Assembly: GCA_009823395.1 (NCBI GenBank)
Contig: CM020505.1
Span: forward strand, 3,910,129 to 3,974,128
Length of the DNA: 64,000 nucleotides
Direction: 5' to 3'
From: Thamnaconus septentrionalis
Lineage: Eukaryota; Chordata; Actinopteri; Tetraodontiformes; Monacanthidae
Positions 11,682 to 24,692 of this stretch are shown here, piece after piece. The stretch's first letter is position 1. Each line of letters begins with the position of its first letter. A program made the position numbers and the translations under genes. The notes under the pieces are model-generated. The model saw nothing but the letters and a program-made list of their open reading frames with translations, ran no database searches and had not been told where the DNA came from.

Positions 11682-14600
11682 TTCTCAGTTATGTCTGCAT
11701 GAAATGGACTCAGCTGAGGGAAGGAAATTAAGGTGTTGTAAAGCATTACAGAACAAAACACTGAGCAGATCCTCTTTCAGGGCCAATGGAAATATTTGAT
11801 ACATATGCTAATGGAACTGATTATGTGTTTTTTTACAACAAGTAAAACCACATAATGTATTATGTCTTTGGATATGTCTAAACATTATTTTTTTCCATTT
11901 AAAGTCAAAATATCTGTTAGAAACTTTCCCCTGAAAGCAACAAGATTAAAGTATGTGGAATTATTTGTATTTGAAAAAAAAAAAAAACCTACGACCAGCA
12001 TTGTGCCCACGCTGTGTATCCCACGCTCACGAGGCTATGATCAAGAAAACTTAGACCTACTCTTTACTTTTAAAATGAAAGCTGTGAATACATACATGCA
12101 ATCACTAAACATGATTTACATTTTGGTTTGACTTTTCCTGGAAAAGGCAAATTTCTTCATTTCCACGGTGTGAAACAAAAAGGTAAGATGAACTAATCAA
12201 AAGTCAAAAATAAAACCTCATAATGAGGCAATTTTACCAGGATCACTCTGAGCACAATGTACCGTAATCTCAAAATCACATTTTGGTTCACCTGCCGCCT
12301 CTGCCAACGGGAGAACAGCCAGCGACTGAAAAATCGTCCTTTTCTAATTTTGACAACTTATTAGCAGCAAACTCATGATTTGAGCACATTGTGAGTTTTC
12401 CTCCTGGGCCTTCGTTAGACTGTTTAATTGGGATTGAATGTGATGCTGTGTCCTAATGACACTCAAATTTAGCTCACTAGAATTTCTGATGAAAGTTTTT
12501 CAGTCCAACACATAAAAGTTAAGCTTGTGCGACCGTCCAGCCTTCTTCTGCAATATTCTAGTGTGTTGTTGATTCTTTTTTGACCTTGTATTGGCTAACA
12601 ATAACAGTTAGATAATGGAACAAAATGGCGAGAGCCATCCTACAATTAATTACCAACAGCGAGTCGGTGTGAGTGTGTGCTGTGGTGCGTATTGTTACAG
12701 TGGATGATTAATTAGCTCATAGTTGTCCCCAGGTAGCGGTGATGAGAATGTGATGCCAGAGTTTGTTGAAGAAACTTCCTTTGTCCCTGCATTTCCGTGC
12801 TCAGCTGCTGGCGCATTTAGTTAATTTCCTTTTCGCCCGGAAAATGATGTTGCTGAAAACATCACACTAAAGAAAAAAAAAAAAAAAGTCCTCTCTGAAA
12901 ATAACTTCCTCCCGTTTTGCTGTTAAGCTCCGCGGAGCTCTCGGAGGACCCTCTGTATCGCGTCTTGTGATCCTTTGTTTCGGCAATGTTTTCAAAGAGT
13001 GGAGAAAGGGAGAGAGAGAGAGAGACGGAAAAACCTGTAGTGAAATGAGTTACAGCTGGTGGGCTCTGTCTTTGTTGCCTCCTTTTTGGATATCTCCTCC
13101 GCCCTTCTAAATTCATTAGCGCAGTGCCGTCCCCTACGGGCCTGAGTTGTTGACTGATTACTGATTCCGTCTGTCGACGAGCTTTGCTCAAGTTTGAACT
13201 GTGCGCTAGGTTGCATAAATACCCATTTCATTATTCTGTGACAGTCAAACAATATTTGCCCGCATCGAAAGGCCTTCTGAGCCTTTAGTGCACGTGAGCA
13301 ACGTCAACAGGAATTATTGCTGAGGTCCTCTCAAGATTTGGACGAAAGGCAACACGACTGCTGTATCAATGGTGGTGTGTGTGATGGTGTGATGTTATGC
13401 CCTTTTTTGATTTGTTTACTGCATACTATTTTTCAGGCCGGGAAAATGTGAACTCAAAGTCACACATCTGTGTAGCAAAACGGGACAAGACAAGAAACAC
13501 ATTGCAGATGTAAAAGACAGGTTTTTCATTTTCTGGGGTGGGACAAGAGTTTTTGTCAGAAAACAACAAAAACGCCATGACGCTGGTGGCCACTGCCACC
13601 GCTGGCTAGTGATGTAGTCAAGTCTGTTGAGACCATGGCACTCCCAAGACTGGAGTTATAAAGACCAAGACAAAATTTCAGTGTTAGAAAAATCTGACCT
13701 ACAAACAGGCCAGATTTTCTTGGATTTTGACAAGTTTTTGATACCGGGGTATGCTGTAAGCGACATCTGGATACAGGAGGGTTCAGCGACTGCAGCAGTA
13801 CACCAATTTAAAGTTCTCACCTACTATTCACACTGCCATGGCAGCGTCAAGGTGCTAGACAGAAAGGTGTCCTTTGCAGAAAATCTCTCTTACATGAAGA
13901 TGCAGGAAAGTAGTGATTCATTTGAAAGAGTTCCAGATTGTTTTACATACAGGGATTCCTGATTTTGTCATGTCATCAAAAGGTGACTTCACAAAACACA
14001 CATGCGGTGACTATGGCGGCGACACAGCGGTATCTGTTCCTCACTCCTCCGAATGTTGAGAGAGAAAAGTTACTACAAGGGGCCTGTCTTCGGTGTTCCC
14101 TTTGAACATCAGTGGTCCAACAATCTCCTCTCCTCTCAATATTAATGCCAACATCTAACTGTGAGAACCCATCCTGTTTCAGGAGGAAATCAATACCCTG
14201 TGTGGATCGGTTGCCTTTTGGTTGCATCATGTTCTTTGCCATGAAAGGAAGTTATGAGCCTGAAAATGTTTTTGTAAGATGTTTTTTTATGGCAAACTCT
14301 TTCTGTCCTCCATGTTCAAAGAAGTACAACATCGCTCTGATGGTGCATGGTCACCTTCAAAACATCCAGTTAAAATACATTATGTATTGTCTCAAAAACT
14401 CCTACTTTCCAACAGTGCATTTACTTTCATACGATGTGTTTAACAATGACCATTTTTTAGGCCAAGGCAAGTAAATCACATTGTTTGGATTGTAAAGGTG
14501 ACAATTTAAATGGTATGTGTAATGCCAATATCTTACAATTTTTCATTTTTAGCCATTTAGAGTGAGGGTATTTCCATAAAATGTGCACATTTTGGCCAGT

Positions 14601-15675
14601 ACATTTTAAATGTGAAGGTTTAAGCTTATAGTAATGGTATACATTGGTGTTAGATTAAGGTCAGAGTTAGACTTTGGGTCAGAAAGTTCAAATTAATATG
14701 AAAATGACTGGAAGTCATTGGAAGTGCTCTCAATGATGGAGATGCAAATGTTTTATCAATCAAATTTAATTTTAAGACTACAAATATAAATTTCAGAGGG
14801 CTTTTTAGATTCTGTACAGATGCAACACTCTTTATCTCCACCTTAAACCCACAAACGAGGTGAGGAAAAACAAACTTTTGGTGGAAATGGACCAGTAATT
14901 TGCTGATTTGGGACAACTTGTGTAATGCCACACCTCTCCTCTGTGTTCCTTGTAGCAGCTCAGTAAGATGAAGAAACAGATAATGTACCAGCAGAATCAG
15001 ATGAATCGCTGGCTTTTCATTCCTGCAGCAGCTTTATCCATGTCTTTAGCGGTGAAATAAAATCAGTCTCAAACTCCACTCATTCAGTTTGAAAAAACAA
15101 CCCATTTGCATTGGCAAAGTTCTCGTGAAGAGGACCTCAAAGTGGATGTTGAGCGATGGGCATACGCGTGCATGCGCGTGTCCATGTCCTGTGTTTCTGT
15201 GAGGTTGAAATTACTCGGAAGCTCTTCAGATTAGGCTATATCCCCTCATAGTGGGGCTTAGCTCTGTGGTATTTGCTAGATCTGCCGTATCATATAATAT
15301 ACTCCCCTTATTATGAAATGGCCTCAATGACTTAAACCTTCTCCTCGTCTAATCAAATAATTGGTTGGTGGAGATAACCACGCTCTCTGATTGAGACTAG
15401 AGTGGAAGAACACCACAGGGGCGTGGAATGAAGAAATTTGCCCTTGTTCTGACTTCCCAAAGTCCTCTTTGGTCTAAATGCTTTATATTTGTGTCTGATG
15501 ATGTCTGGCAGGGAGTCCAACAAAAAGCTTGCAGTTCATCAAACTCATTAGGTGTTTGGTTTGATGCTGTTCCATTCAGAGATTTGCACAGGTTTTGGGA
15601 CAACCTCGCTCTACGGTTGTGAAAACTTGGCTGAACAGCAGTTGTGGTTTTACTCTCAAGATCATCACACTATAT
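11682..15675. other. Non-coding stretch
   Basis: A runs occur at 11974-11987 and 12870-12887, and a short GA repeat at 13010-13026. The open frame at 13627-13962 (+, 111 codons) follows phrases such as AAGACCAAGACAAAAT that hint at an old dispersed repeat, but it has no recognisable domain. The open frames at 14112-14474 (+) and 13976-14242 (-) likewise have none. Confidence 0.5.
13010..13026. repeat. Short GA repeat
   Basis: Eight GA units, read as a serine/leucine run on the minus strand. Confidence 0.8.
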
Positions 15676-15970
15676 TTGAAGGTCCACTGTGTGACATTTA
15701 AAGAGATCTACATGGCATGACATGGGATGGAAACATATTTCTTTACATTTCAGGTCAGACTAAGTCACTAGAAATAAAGAATTGGTTTTGCCAATGAGCA
15801 TACAGAGCAAGTCCACTTGTAAGGTGGTGGCCATATACACCATGTCACTGCAGTAGCACAGAACTCGGATCTGCTCAGAGTCACAGGAGGCAAAAACGAG
15901 ATGTGAGACCGAATGGGACATCAGAAAACCAAGATTACATTCTACTGAATCTGTCTCAGTGGGCTTTTAA
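15676..15970. mobile_element. Short inverted-repeat DNA element (MITE-like), copy 2
   Basis: The left end TTGAAGGTCCACTGTGTGAC and the right end GTCTCAGTGGGCTTTTAA are imperfect inverted repeats of each other and match the termini of the elements at 11287 and 21045. The element is about 295 bp and non-coding. Confidence 0.55.
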
Positions 15971-18900
15971 CCTGGAAAAATATACACAACAGACTGAGGC
16001 TGCCTGAGATTCATGCTTCAGCGCCGGCATTTTCTGCTGGAGATAAGTATGGCATTGTTCTCTCAACCCCACTGCAGGGAGAAGGCTGTGGGAAAGAAAG
16101 CGGGGAAGGAGCCTTCCTATTATTTGCAGCCTGCAAATGCAGCCTTGATGTCCAACCCTGAGGCAAGGTGAGGTTAGAACAGGAACAGCTACTTTCTGAA
16201 CAAAGCACACAAACACGCACATGTTTACAAACTTGCCACTCATCGCCATGCTCTATTTTCTCTTTTTTTTTTATCCTCTCCTGTTTTGTTTGTTTGTTTT
16301 TTAAAGGTGGGAACATGTGACAAAGTTAGTTGTCCTTGTTATAAACCTTATTAAAATTAGTTTTTATGAAAAAAAAGTTGTTTTTTTCTTCTTTTTTCTT
16401 ACCTACAAACAAAATTGTACTATTCACCATTTTTTAGACGCAGAGACAGGAATTGTGATCAGCATCCTGTTTCTCCTTATTCATCAGCCACAGTAATAAG
16501 AAGGAACGAGAACAGAAAAAAACCTCAATTGCACTGAAGTGTGAATCTTTTTTTTCCTTCACCTATTCCTTTCTGTCATTTCAACAGAGAGAGGGGTGAA
16601 AAAATGGGTGTCCCTGTGTCAAAAACCAAAATGCCTGTTGCAGATACAGCCGATGGTGGCTCACTGTGTAATGAGGGACTGTCGCCGGAGCACTGAGGGG
16701 AGACGGCTGTGACACGCCAGCGTGGGAAACTCATCTAAATCACATTACCAAACCCTGCCCCATGGTCTCGCATGGCTGGCAGATTAGCGCCGTGTTGCTG
16801 TGCCTATTGCTTCCTGCTTCCTGCTTCCTGCTTCCTGCTCCAAATTCTCTGCTTTGTGTTGGCTGATGTGCAATAAACACTGTAATCGCACCTGTGAAGG
16901 CAAATGGCTTTAACTGAGAACATGATAGCAGAGGGTGGTGGTGGGGTGGCCATGAGTGTATACGGCCGCATACTGATGACACGCTTACAGGTCTGTGGTG
17001 AGAAGGTGGTGAATTGAAACAAATCGTTGCCAATGAGGTAATGAGGCGAGTGACTTGTGGAAGTATTTGCATGTAAGCTCAGCATTGTGCCTTTGTCACA
17101 CAATCACAGACATGACATTTGTCACAGTCATGCTGCAGGAATTTTACCTCTCAGTTGTCCCCACTCACGTCTCCTAAAGCTCTCAGGAATCGAAGCCTCC
17201 GTTCAATAGGACAAAGCTTGTACAGTATGTTTTACATTAGACATGCAATGATTGTTTGTGTTTTGAAAGCTTTTTTTGTACCTTACTCTTGGTATGAGGA
17301 AGACATGGGAGTGGATGATCTGATCAACGTGGAATATTACAATTTTATAATGAAAGTACCAATCACTTGTAATTTTTTTTATTAAAGTCATTTTAGCTGC
17401 TGACTGACGCTTCATTTGAACAGCGTGAATAATAAAAATTAAATCAATAAATAAAAATAAACACTTCGACAGAAGTAACCTCAATATACTCAAGATTTTT
17501 CTTCGCTGGCTGTTTGATTCACACTTTTAGGTTCATAGAGGCCAAGGAAAACACCTGCTTCCATCTAACCCCTGTCCACTGCTTCCTCACTAATTATTTC
17601 CATATCCTCTTTCATGACATCCATGACATCATACCCCTTACTACCTACTTTATACCGATATGCTGAAAGGTAATTACTTATTTGGAATAAACATTTTAAT
17701 TACGGACCCAACAGGAAATTGGATGGTGGGGGAGCAGTGGTTGGATGACGGTGGGTAGAAAAGTGAAAAGCAGTGAGAAAAGTTTTTCAAACAGAAACAT
17801 ATTCATATCCATCTGTTTTAAAAGATTTGCATTTGGAAACCTTGCTTCGTTTTGTTTATCAATAGGGACACAGTTTTCACTTCTGTGTGAAAATTGTGAT
17901 ATTTTTTGTTAACTTTTTTCTCTGTTTTTCTTTTCATTTCTTTTTTGTAGATTTTGCAGCTCTTACTGTTGCCGCTGCCTTTCCTGGCTAGGACACCTTT
18001 AAAAAAGACTCACTCTCATGGGACTCATCCTGCAAAGCAGAAAAGCTGGATTCTCTTTTGTAAAATTCAATTCTCTTCCCCTTTATGATGCTCTCCATTC
18101 TGTCAATAAACTCTTTTTGCTCCCTCACAGTGCCTGCTAAAATACCCAATCAGCCCTGAAATCAGTTTTGAAATATTTGGGGGGCTTTGATGTGTCGCTA
18201 AAGGCCGTGATATCTCAGAGACCTCTCCCATGTTAGTGACATCACCTCCTGGTTGTGTCCTGGAGGCTGTAAACAGAGGACCAAACTTTCTGTTTCCTGG
18301 AGATATGACGACTTTTCTGGATAATTGACCTGCTGATTTGCCGGGTTCAACGATGGGAAATAAAAATCTGAGTATGGGTGTAACACACAGCCTTTAAAAA
18401 CCTCTTTACAACTCGTGCTGGAGACCCCTGAAGCTAAATGATCTAGGCTCCCGTTGGTGCGATATTATTGTGTAATTTACTTGTCAGCGGAGTCTGATGC
18501 ATTGTGCAGTGAGTCAGAGTGACAGCTACAGCACTAGCGGGAGCCTGAGGTGGCATTTATGTGACATTAGCGAGTCGCGTCGAGCTCTCATTGTCACACC
18601 GCAGACACTCGACGCACGCTACTGTCAACTAACAAGTCATTGTTCAAGAGCAGAACAAAAGTGAACCTGAGACGGTGGAGCAACGAATAAATAGTTACAA
18701 ATATATCTCTCCAAGACTCAGTGTTAGACAGCTTGCACACGATGACACCTTTCAGAAGAGGTGAGTTGGCGGGGGAAAAAATAAACAATATCCAAAAAGC
18801 AGGCAAAAAATTGAAAGGTTTGATATTTAGTCTCAGTAGAGAGCAGAAGATCTCCTTCTGCGATGTCCTTCATCTGACCATGCATCTTTGTTGGGCACGC

Positions 18901-19355
18901 TCGCTGTTTCTCAGCAACCACCTGCTTCACACTCATTGGATCACCAGCACACGTTCACGCCTGGAGGTTGGCAACAGCGGCCACGTAATATCTTGTTTCT
19001 GTGACACATGACAGCTTCAGTGGAGCAGCGAGACCTGGATCAGCATGTTGCTCAACAGCACCTTGACACGAGTCGCCGAGAGTCGAACCGAGGGTCATTC
19101 CATTTTCCTGCTCACAGTCCTGTGAGCTTCCGCGGAGTTTTGCTTTATGTGTCTGTTCCCGGGAAAGCGGCGCGCGACGTGTGAGGTCAGTGTGCAGGTG
19201 TGTAGAACGCTCGCAGGAAAAACAACACATCAAGAGACTCGCACAATCCACAAGTTCACGGCCACATTGAAGAAGCAATCAAACCAGCAGTCTCGGCCTT
19301 GAATTAACATAAATGGCTGTAAATCTGGAGTACGTAGGATATAGACCGTTGGCCA
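15971..19355. other. Non-coding stretch
   Basis: Contains a TTCCTGC tandem listed separately. A strong pyrimidine tract at 17908-17950 ends in TTTTGTAG, like a splice acceptor, but the following bases give only about a dozen codons before a stop. CpG-containing DNA lies near 18565-18620 and 19130-19185. No exon is supported. Confidence 0.5.
16805..16837. repeat. 7-bp tandem repeat, TTCCTGC
   Basis: Four head-to-tail copies of a TTCCTGC heptamer. Confidence 0.9.
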
Positions 19356-19356
19356 T

Positions 19357-19399
<43 letters not shown>

Positions 19400-19400
19400 T
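19356..19400. repeat. GATA tetranucleotide microsatellite
   Basis: About eleven pure ATAG units; read on the minus strand it gives a YLSI alternation. Confidence 0.95.
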
Positions 19401-21044
19401 GCACCTTTTTATATTCTGGAAGACAACAAAGTGCCTCCAAACATTAAGAAGACTCATTTGTGCTTACCTTAATTACCTTTTTAAAGAGGATCTTTTTTTT
19501 TTTACACTTTTCATTTGTTGCATATTTTTACATTATTACTTTTTAATGTGCAATATTTGCTTTGACAGACAATCCCCTGCATTTATGAGGACGTGTTTGT
19601 GCCATCGCTATATTCTGTGCTTCTGTGGAAACAGGAATTATGTGCAGCTCTCTCAGTCTATGACAAGTTTTCCCATGGGTACAATAGCAGTGTAAGGGTA
19701 TTGGATCCTCTTGAATGGCATCCCATCATGTTGCGTGGTGTTGTATCGTGCCGTGTGGCATTGTATCATGTCGTACACTATGATAGAACACTGAAGAGGT
19801 TTAAAGTTGATTGGTTGAATCTTCTGTCTGTCAAATCAGACAATAAAAGACAATTCACGCCCTCAGAATCTACACAGCTGTCTTGCTCAGTGTATACCAT
19901 GCATTTCTAAATTCCGTAGAAAAATTGCATCCTGGTGTGACGCACACAAAGTGTATTATCACATTTGTGATGTTTTTTATTATTTCATTGAATGTTGGAA
20001 TGCCGTTCAGAGTATTATTTTTTCCAAAGGGAACTCCAATTCATGTAAAACATTCGTTGTTTTATGCCTAAACCAAACTATAATTAATGTAACATCCCTT
20101 GGTTGGTCACAAGGCGGCAGTGCATAGAAGAGAGAAAACAGCCGCTTGTGTCTCAACCAGTTATTCCTGTTTCAACAGCGGGCATAGAATCCATAACCAG
20201 GATCTCATTGGAAATGGAAAAAAGTGGGATCACAATATTTTCTTTGTATGTTTCAGTGGCTGTAGTTGATACATGGTGCACTGGTCACTTGTGTTGATGG
20301 GGTAAATTAGAGTGAAGTTGAGTTGACGGAAAGACATGACAGCGACTCAGATCATGTTGCTCATCATGATATTTAAATGACAGAAATTCCTGCTCATCTT
20401 AGGAGTGGCACGGTGTTGACTCTGTCCTCGATCTCCACTCATCTAATTCCAATAAAGGTCTCCAAAGCCGCCTGGGCTGATTTAAATGTGAGCTCTATTC
20501 AATATTGAGGCCCCTCACTCGGGAGCTCTCTGCCCTCTGACATTTAAGCTGGGTTTATGAGATCCTACACAAACACTACATACCTGGCGGTGACCGGTGT
20601 TAAGTGGAGGGAAGCCCACGGGCCCTTTGAAGCTGACAGGCCTGCTCCCTCCTGGCACGCCATGACTCCACTTTCTGCTTTATAGGTAATTTATTCAGCT
20701 GAATAATTAAGGAGCAGTTGCCAGCGGACAACATGAATAGCAATAAGCATGAAGAAAGACCTACCTTCGAGAGCCAGGGTGGCCAGAGCGTTCCGTGTCC
20801 AAAAAATTACTTTGTGAAATGGATTCTGCTGTTTTTCCGAAATGACTGATTGATCCTGTAATGTAATCGCTGTAATGGGAGCAAAGATGGGAAAGTTGTA
20901 AAGTCAGATGAAATAATTACAACTGTATAATCAGTTGCCCTTAAAGTTCAGCACAATTTGGGGGGGAAACTTTGTTGTATTTGCTTAAAATTCCTTTTCA
21001 TTGTTTTAACCTCTTAGACACGTTTAATAATCCCAAAAGCTATT
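19401..21044. other. Non-coding stretch
   Basis: AT-rich. A three-copy 20-bp tandem is listed separately. A block around 20640-20720 with TAATTTATT and AATAATTAAG cores is low in repeats and could be regulatory. No gene seen. Confidence 0.5.
19717..19777. repeat. Three imperfect copies of a 20-bp unit
   Basis: The units share GGCATnnnATCATG-like spacing: GGCATCCCATCATGTTGCGT, GGTGTTGTATCGTGCCGTGT and GGCATTGTATCATGTCGTAC. Confidence 0.7.
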
Positions 21045-21543
21045 TTAAAGGTCCAGTGTGTAGACATTTAGTAGCATCTTGTGGGATAAAAGTATACTGC
21101 ACGCAAATTGACACCTGCATGTTAGATGTGACATGAGTAGCATGATGCCACCTTGTTATTCATGCTGCCAAACAGTAAATTGCAATCAAAGCCATCTCCT
21201 GCGGAGAGTGGCTTACTTTCAGCTCACTGTGCAAATTGTCATTACCAAATTCAATCAGTGCATAGCGACCCTGATGTTAATCCCTGTTGTCTGATGTCAC
21301 ATGTTTTCCTATTCTACCAGTGAAGTCAGACCGCAGGAGGTCCATATCCCGGACGATACACTTGATGGTGCAATATGGCCGCCTCTTTACGAGCTGATCT
21401 GCTCTTAATGTGAGCGCAAATGACTGATATCAACAAAGGGAAGTTTTGTTTTTAGTGAAACTCTAATGCTTTAAACATTTATTTCTACTCCATTTAATGC
21501 AACGAGAAAAAAAGAAAAGACATTTTACACACTGGGCATTTAA
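21045..21543. mobile_element. Short inverted-repeat DNA element (MITE-like), copy 3
   Basis: The left terminus TTAAAGGTCCAGTGTGTA and the right terminus (reverse complement TTAAATGCCCAGTGTGTA) match at 16 of 18 positions. The ~500-bp body has no open frame of note and includes AGTGAAACTCTAATGC near 21457, echoing the same phrase in copy 1. This is the best preserved of the three copies. The termini are hAT-like in style, but no 8-bp target duplication could be made out. Confidence 0.7.
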
Positions 21544-23369
21544 CAGCCACTCATTGCTCGTGGCCAGAGTGAACCCAGCTAAAAGCCTGCAGGAAAGAGT
21601 CGTTTTGTGACGCAATACAAAATCAAACGTTAGAAACTCTTTGTACTTTAACTGTTGAGCAGATCTGTTTAACTTTTACAAAAATGACCAGCCCACCTGT
21701 GACCCAGACCGTTTTGAATGGAACAGTCTGGCCAATACCCCGTCTCCATCGTCTGACAAATGCGGTCAGACACGGTTCCGAGCACCCCCACCCTTCCGCT
21801 AACCCGGCCTGTGTCTTGGTAATTGAGGCCTCTGTAATAAGCCGGGGGTCATTAAAATAATGGAGCGCAGACTCCATTAAAACATGTGCGGAACTGGATG
21901 GGAGGCAAACACAGTCAAAGACTTCTGACCCCACTTCATTATTGTGCAAATGGAACGATTGCACTACCTCACTCGGTCGCACGCTCTCTTGATCTGTCAG
22001 TCTGTGCACACTTGGTGTGCACGTGGCCAATCGCCCAGTGACGGCGGCGGCGGTGGCGTAGCCTTGGTAATGAGTCTAATGTGCTCTCAGGAAAAACATC
22101 CACGTACTCCAACATGCGTGTTCACGTTCAAAGACACAGTGAAATATCTGCGTTGCTTGCAAACAAGGTGGTGGGGGGAGTTGGCTTATCTGTTGCAGGC
22201 GGAGCCTCTCGATAGTACGAGGACACACACTAATTATTCAAAGACTATTTAATTCCACTAAATTAAGAGGAGGAGTGCAGTGATTCTACTTGTGCAGTTA
22301 AAGCCAAAGAGGCTTCGTTCCTTAATGGTTTGATTCACAGATACAAGCACTTTCTCTGTCTCTCCCCCTTCCCCCCCCTTAAGCGATTCTTAATTGTATT
22401 GCTGCTTTTGGTGTTTTGCTCCTTTATTTTTTTTTTCGCTTCAGGCTCCTGCATTAGGAGACCCTGGGAGTGAACACACGGTTGAAGCAGACACGGATCT
22501 TATTTTTGGAGAGAAATCTCGTCTGGATTGATCTGCCAACACGTGTGCGTGTTTGTGCGTGGGTGGTCGTTTTAATCGAGCATCAAACCCGGGGTCAGTG
22601 CGGATTGATCGACAAGGCAGCGGAGAGGAAAAGCTTCAGGAAACAACTGTAAATGTAAAAAGTGTCAATATTGATTTTTGGTGCCGTCCGGGATGTGTCT
22701 CTTCGCCAGACAGAAGAAAACAAAATTGAATGCAACCCAAGCAATGACAAAAAATAACATATCTTTCATAATTCGACATCTATCGTTCCTGCAATTTCTT
22801 CATGCCTCACATGAAAAAAAAAAAAGGGTCTTGCGAAGGAACGGCTTTACTTCATCCTCTGCACTGACTCAAAAACAACCTCGAAAGTAAAAAGATTTTT
22901 GCTTCCACACTCACACTGTCGGCTGTTTTGGTGTTTGGGGGGGCTTTCATTTACAAAGTCTCAAATACATATTTCAGAGACGAAGGGTAATATCCCCGTG
23001 ATGGAATTTGCATTTGGCATTATTCTGTCTTCTCCCCGCTGTTTTTCTCAGTTTGGGTAATAACGCTGGCTGAGTGTGAATGCTGTGTTATATCCTGTTT
23101 GCTCTGCTGGATGACAACCTGACAAACTGTAATTTTCTTTTCCTATTTTTCTCCATTTCTGCCTGTCCTGCTAACTGTCTGTCTTCAAGATTTTTCTCCC
23201 CTGTTGTCTGACAGTTATTTTTGGGCTTTTGCCACAAATAGTGTTACAACTGTGCTGTAAAGTCCATTTCTATCCTAAAGAAAATGTCTCCTGATTTTAT
23301 CAAACTGTATTTGCTTCAAGCTCTTTTGGTCTGATCTTTAGGTTTAAACACTATACTTGGCCACTTGGT
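21544..23369. other. Non-coding stretch
   Basis: The minus-strand frame at 21623-22030 (135 codons) and + frame at 21944-22252 have no domain. A CGGCGG run sits at 22041-22055. T-, C- and A-rich homopolymer patches occur at 22370-22440 and 22816-22828. Confidence 0.5.
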
Positions 23370-23530
23370 TACACCTTCGGAAGTCATTCTACATACCCAG
23401 GTGGGAACCAGTCATTATTTGAGTTACTATTGCTTTTCTATGGTCTCCTTTGCCCATTCTGAGCCATTTTTCCCCCATGCAGCTACCACTCACTGGATAT
23501 TTTTCTCTCTTTGGTACCTTTCAGTCAGGC
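23370..23530 (-). pseudogene. Tc1-like transposase fragment, relic
   Basis: Read on the minus strand, the blocks AATATCCAGTGAGTGGTAGC (near 23505-23486), CAGAATGGGCAAAGGAGACC and AGCAATAGTAACTCAAATAA correspond to the middle of the transposase gene of the fish Tc1-like family whose terminus appears at 5858. Frameshifts and stops are present and neither end is visible. A GAA microsatellite follows at 23573. Confidence 0.6.
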
Positions 23531-23572
23531 CACACAGCTTTCACACTACAATTTTTAGACTCAATATTAAAA

Positions 23573-23612
23573 AAAGAAGAAGAAGAAGAAGTAGAAGAAG
23601 AAAGAAAGAAAT
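23573..23612. repeat. GAA/GAAA microsatellite
   Basis: GAA units with GTA and GAAA interruptions. Confidence 0.85.
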
Positions 23613-23800
23613 TCAATGCAGACTATATAAACTCACTAATGGATATTTTGATAGAGTTTCTATAGGATATGTTGCACAATACTGAAGGTTATGGATTAAA
23701 GAAACAATAGAACAAAAGAATTTAATATGCAGAAAAGACACTATAAATTGAGCTATATTCCATTAAGTTTTGCTGATGTTATTTGAAATGTAAAAAGTAT

Positions 23801-23838
23801 GTTCATATTTCCAGTGCTGCAGCACTGGAAATATGAAC
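23801..23838. repeat. 38-bp perfect palindrome
   Basis: Each half is GTTCATATTTCCAGTGCTG and its exact reverse complement, with no spacer and no mismatch; pairing stops beyond it. It contains CTGCAG at the centre. Such a spacer-free palindrome is uncommon in vertebrate DNA and tends to be unstable. Confidence 0.9.
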
Positions 23839-24555
23839 CTGTGCCACATCTGAACAGTTTTATAGGTTCCTAAATGTCAAGGCTTTTCATGATATTGGCT
23901 TTACAAGCGCTTTGTTGTGTAATAGGATATAAAATGTTTGACCCTGTTGCTGAACTGGTGCATTATTTTTGTCAAGTGCTGCGTAGAGACTGCAGAGACT
24001 TTCAGCACTCCTGACACGACTATCTAACACAATTTGTTGTATAATACACATCTCGGTTTTGATATAGGAGAGCAGCACGCTCGGTAATAGAGTTAGAGCT
24101 CTATCAGCGCAAACGCCGTCGTCCGCCGATGGTGCAAACAATTAGACTGTGCGGCGATAACACAGCCGTACGTTACAGGTGCCCTAATGTGTTTTGCCAG
24201 GCCGAGAATCACTCATGTGATATGTCCGACGTCCCGCAGTCAAGGCAGTAATGAAGTTAAACTAATGGCTGCTCTCTTATACGCTTCATACTGATGTGGA
24301 TGATAAGTCTAATAGGTTTACATAAATAAACACGCGGGGAACAGTTCAGGCGCGCCAGCGGAATTGATGCTAGCCAGAGACTACAGCGGCCTGCAAGATC
24401 CGCTGCAAAATGGTGTGGGCCATTTCAAGCAGAATCTCTGATGAAGGTAAAACAGAATTTGGAATTGGAGGAAGCAGTGCATCTCAGATTGTGGATGTTT
24501 CAGATTTGCGTTAATATGCCTTAAATCCTGTAAGTATTATTTGTATTATTGCATG
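23839..24555. other. Non-coding stretch
   Basis: The block at 24120-24380 is repeat-poor with retained CpGs (CGTCGTCCGCC, GACGTCCCGC, GGCGCGCC). No exon recognised. Confidence 0.5.
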
Positions 24556-24692
24556 AACTTGATTTATTTTCATGCACGAGACATATCTATGCATACTTGT
24601 GCTACTTACTGCTACTGCTACCTACTGTATACCTTGCAAATTAACCCACTGTGGGACAGTAAAAACTTATCTTTTCTTATCTTATCTTATTT
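24556..24692 (+). mobile_element. LINE-like 3' end
   Basis: The phrase TTGCAAATTAACCCACTGTG, followed by GGGACAGTAAAAACTTATCT and then repeated TCTTA, matches in style the 3' end of fish non-LTR retrotransposons that terminate in short tandem repeats. No reverse-transcriptase sequence precedes it, as expected for a 5'-truncated insertion. Confidence 0.5.

Noticed and set aside
13600..13700. Phrases like AAGACCAAGACAAAAT resembling a dispersed fish repeat
   Set aside because: Too short and degenerate to assign to a family with confidence.
17908..17990. Splice-acceptor-like tract ending in TTTTGTAG
   Set aside because: The best frame after it meets a stop within about a dozen codons and no donor follows.
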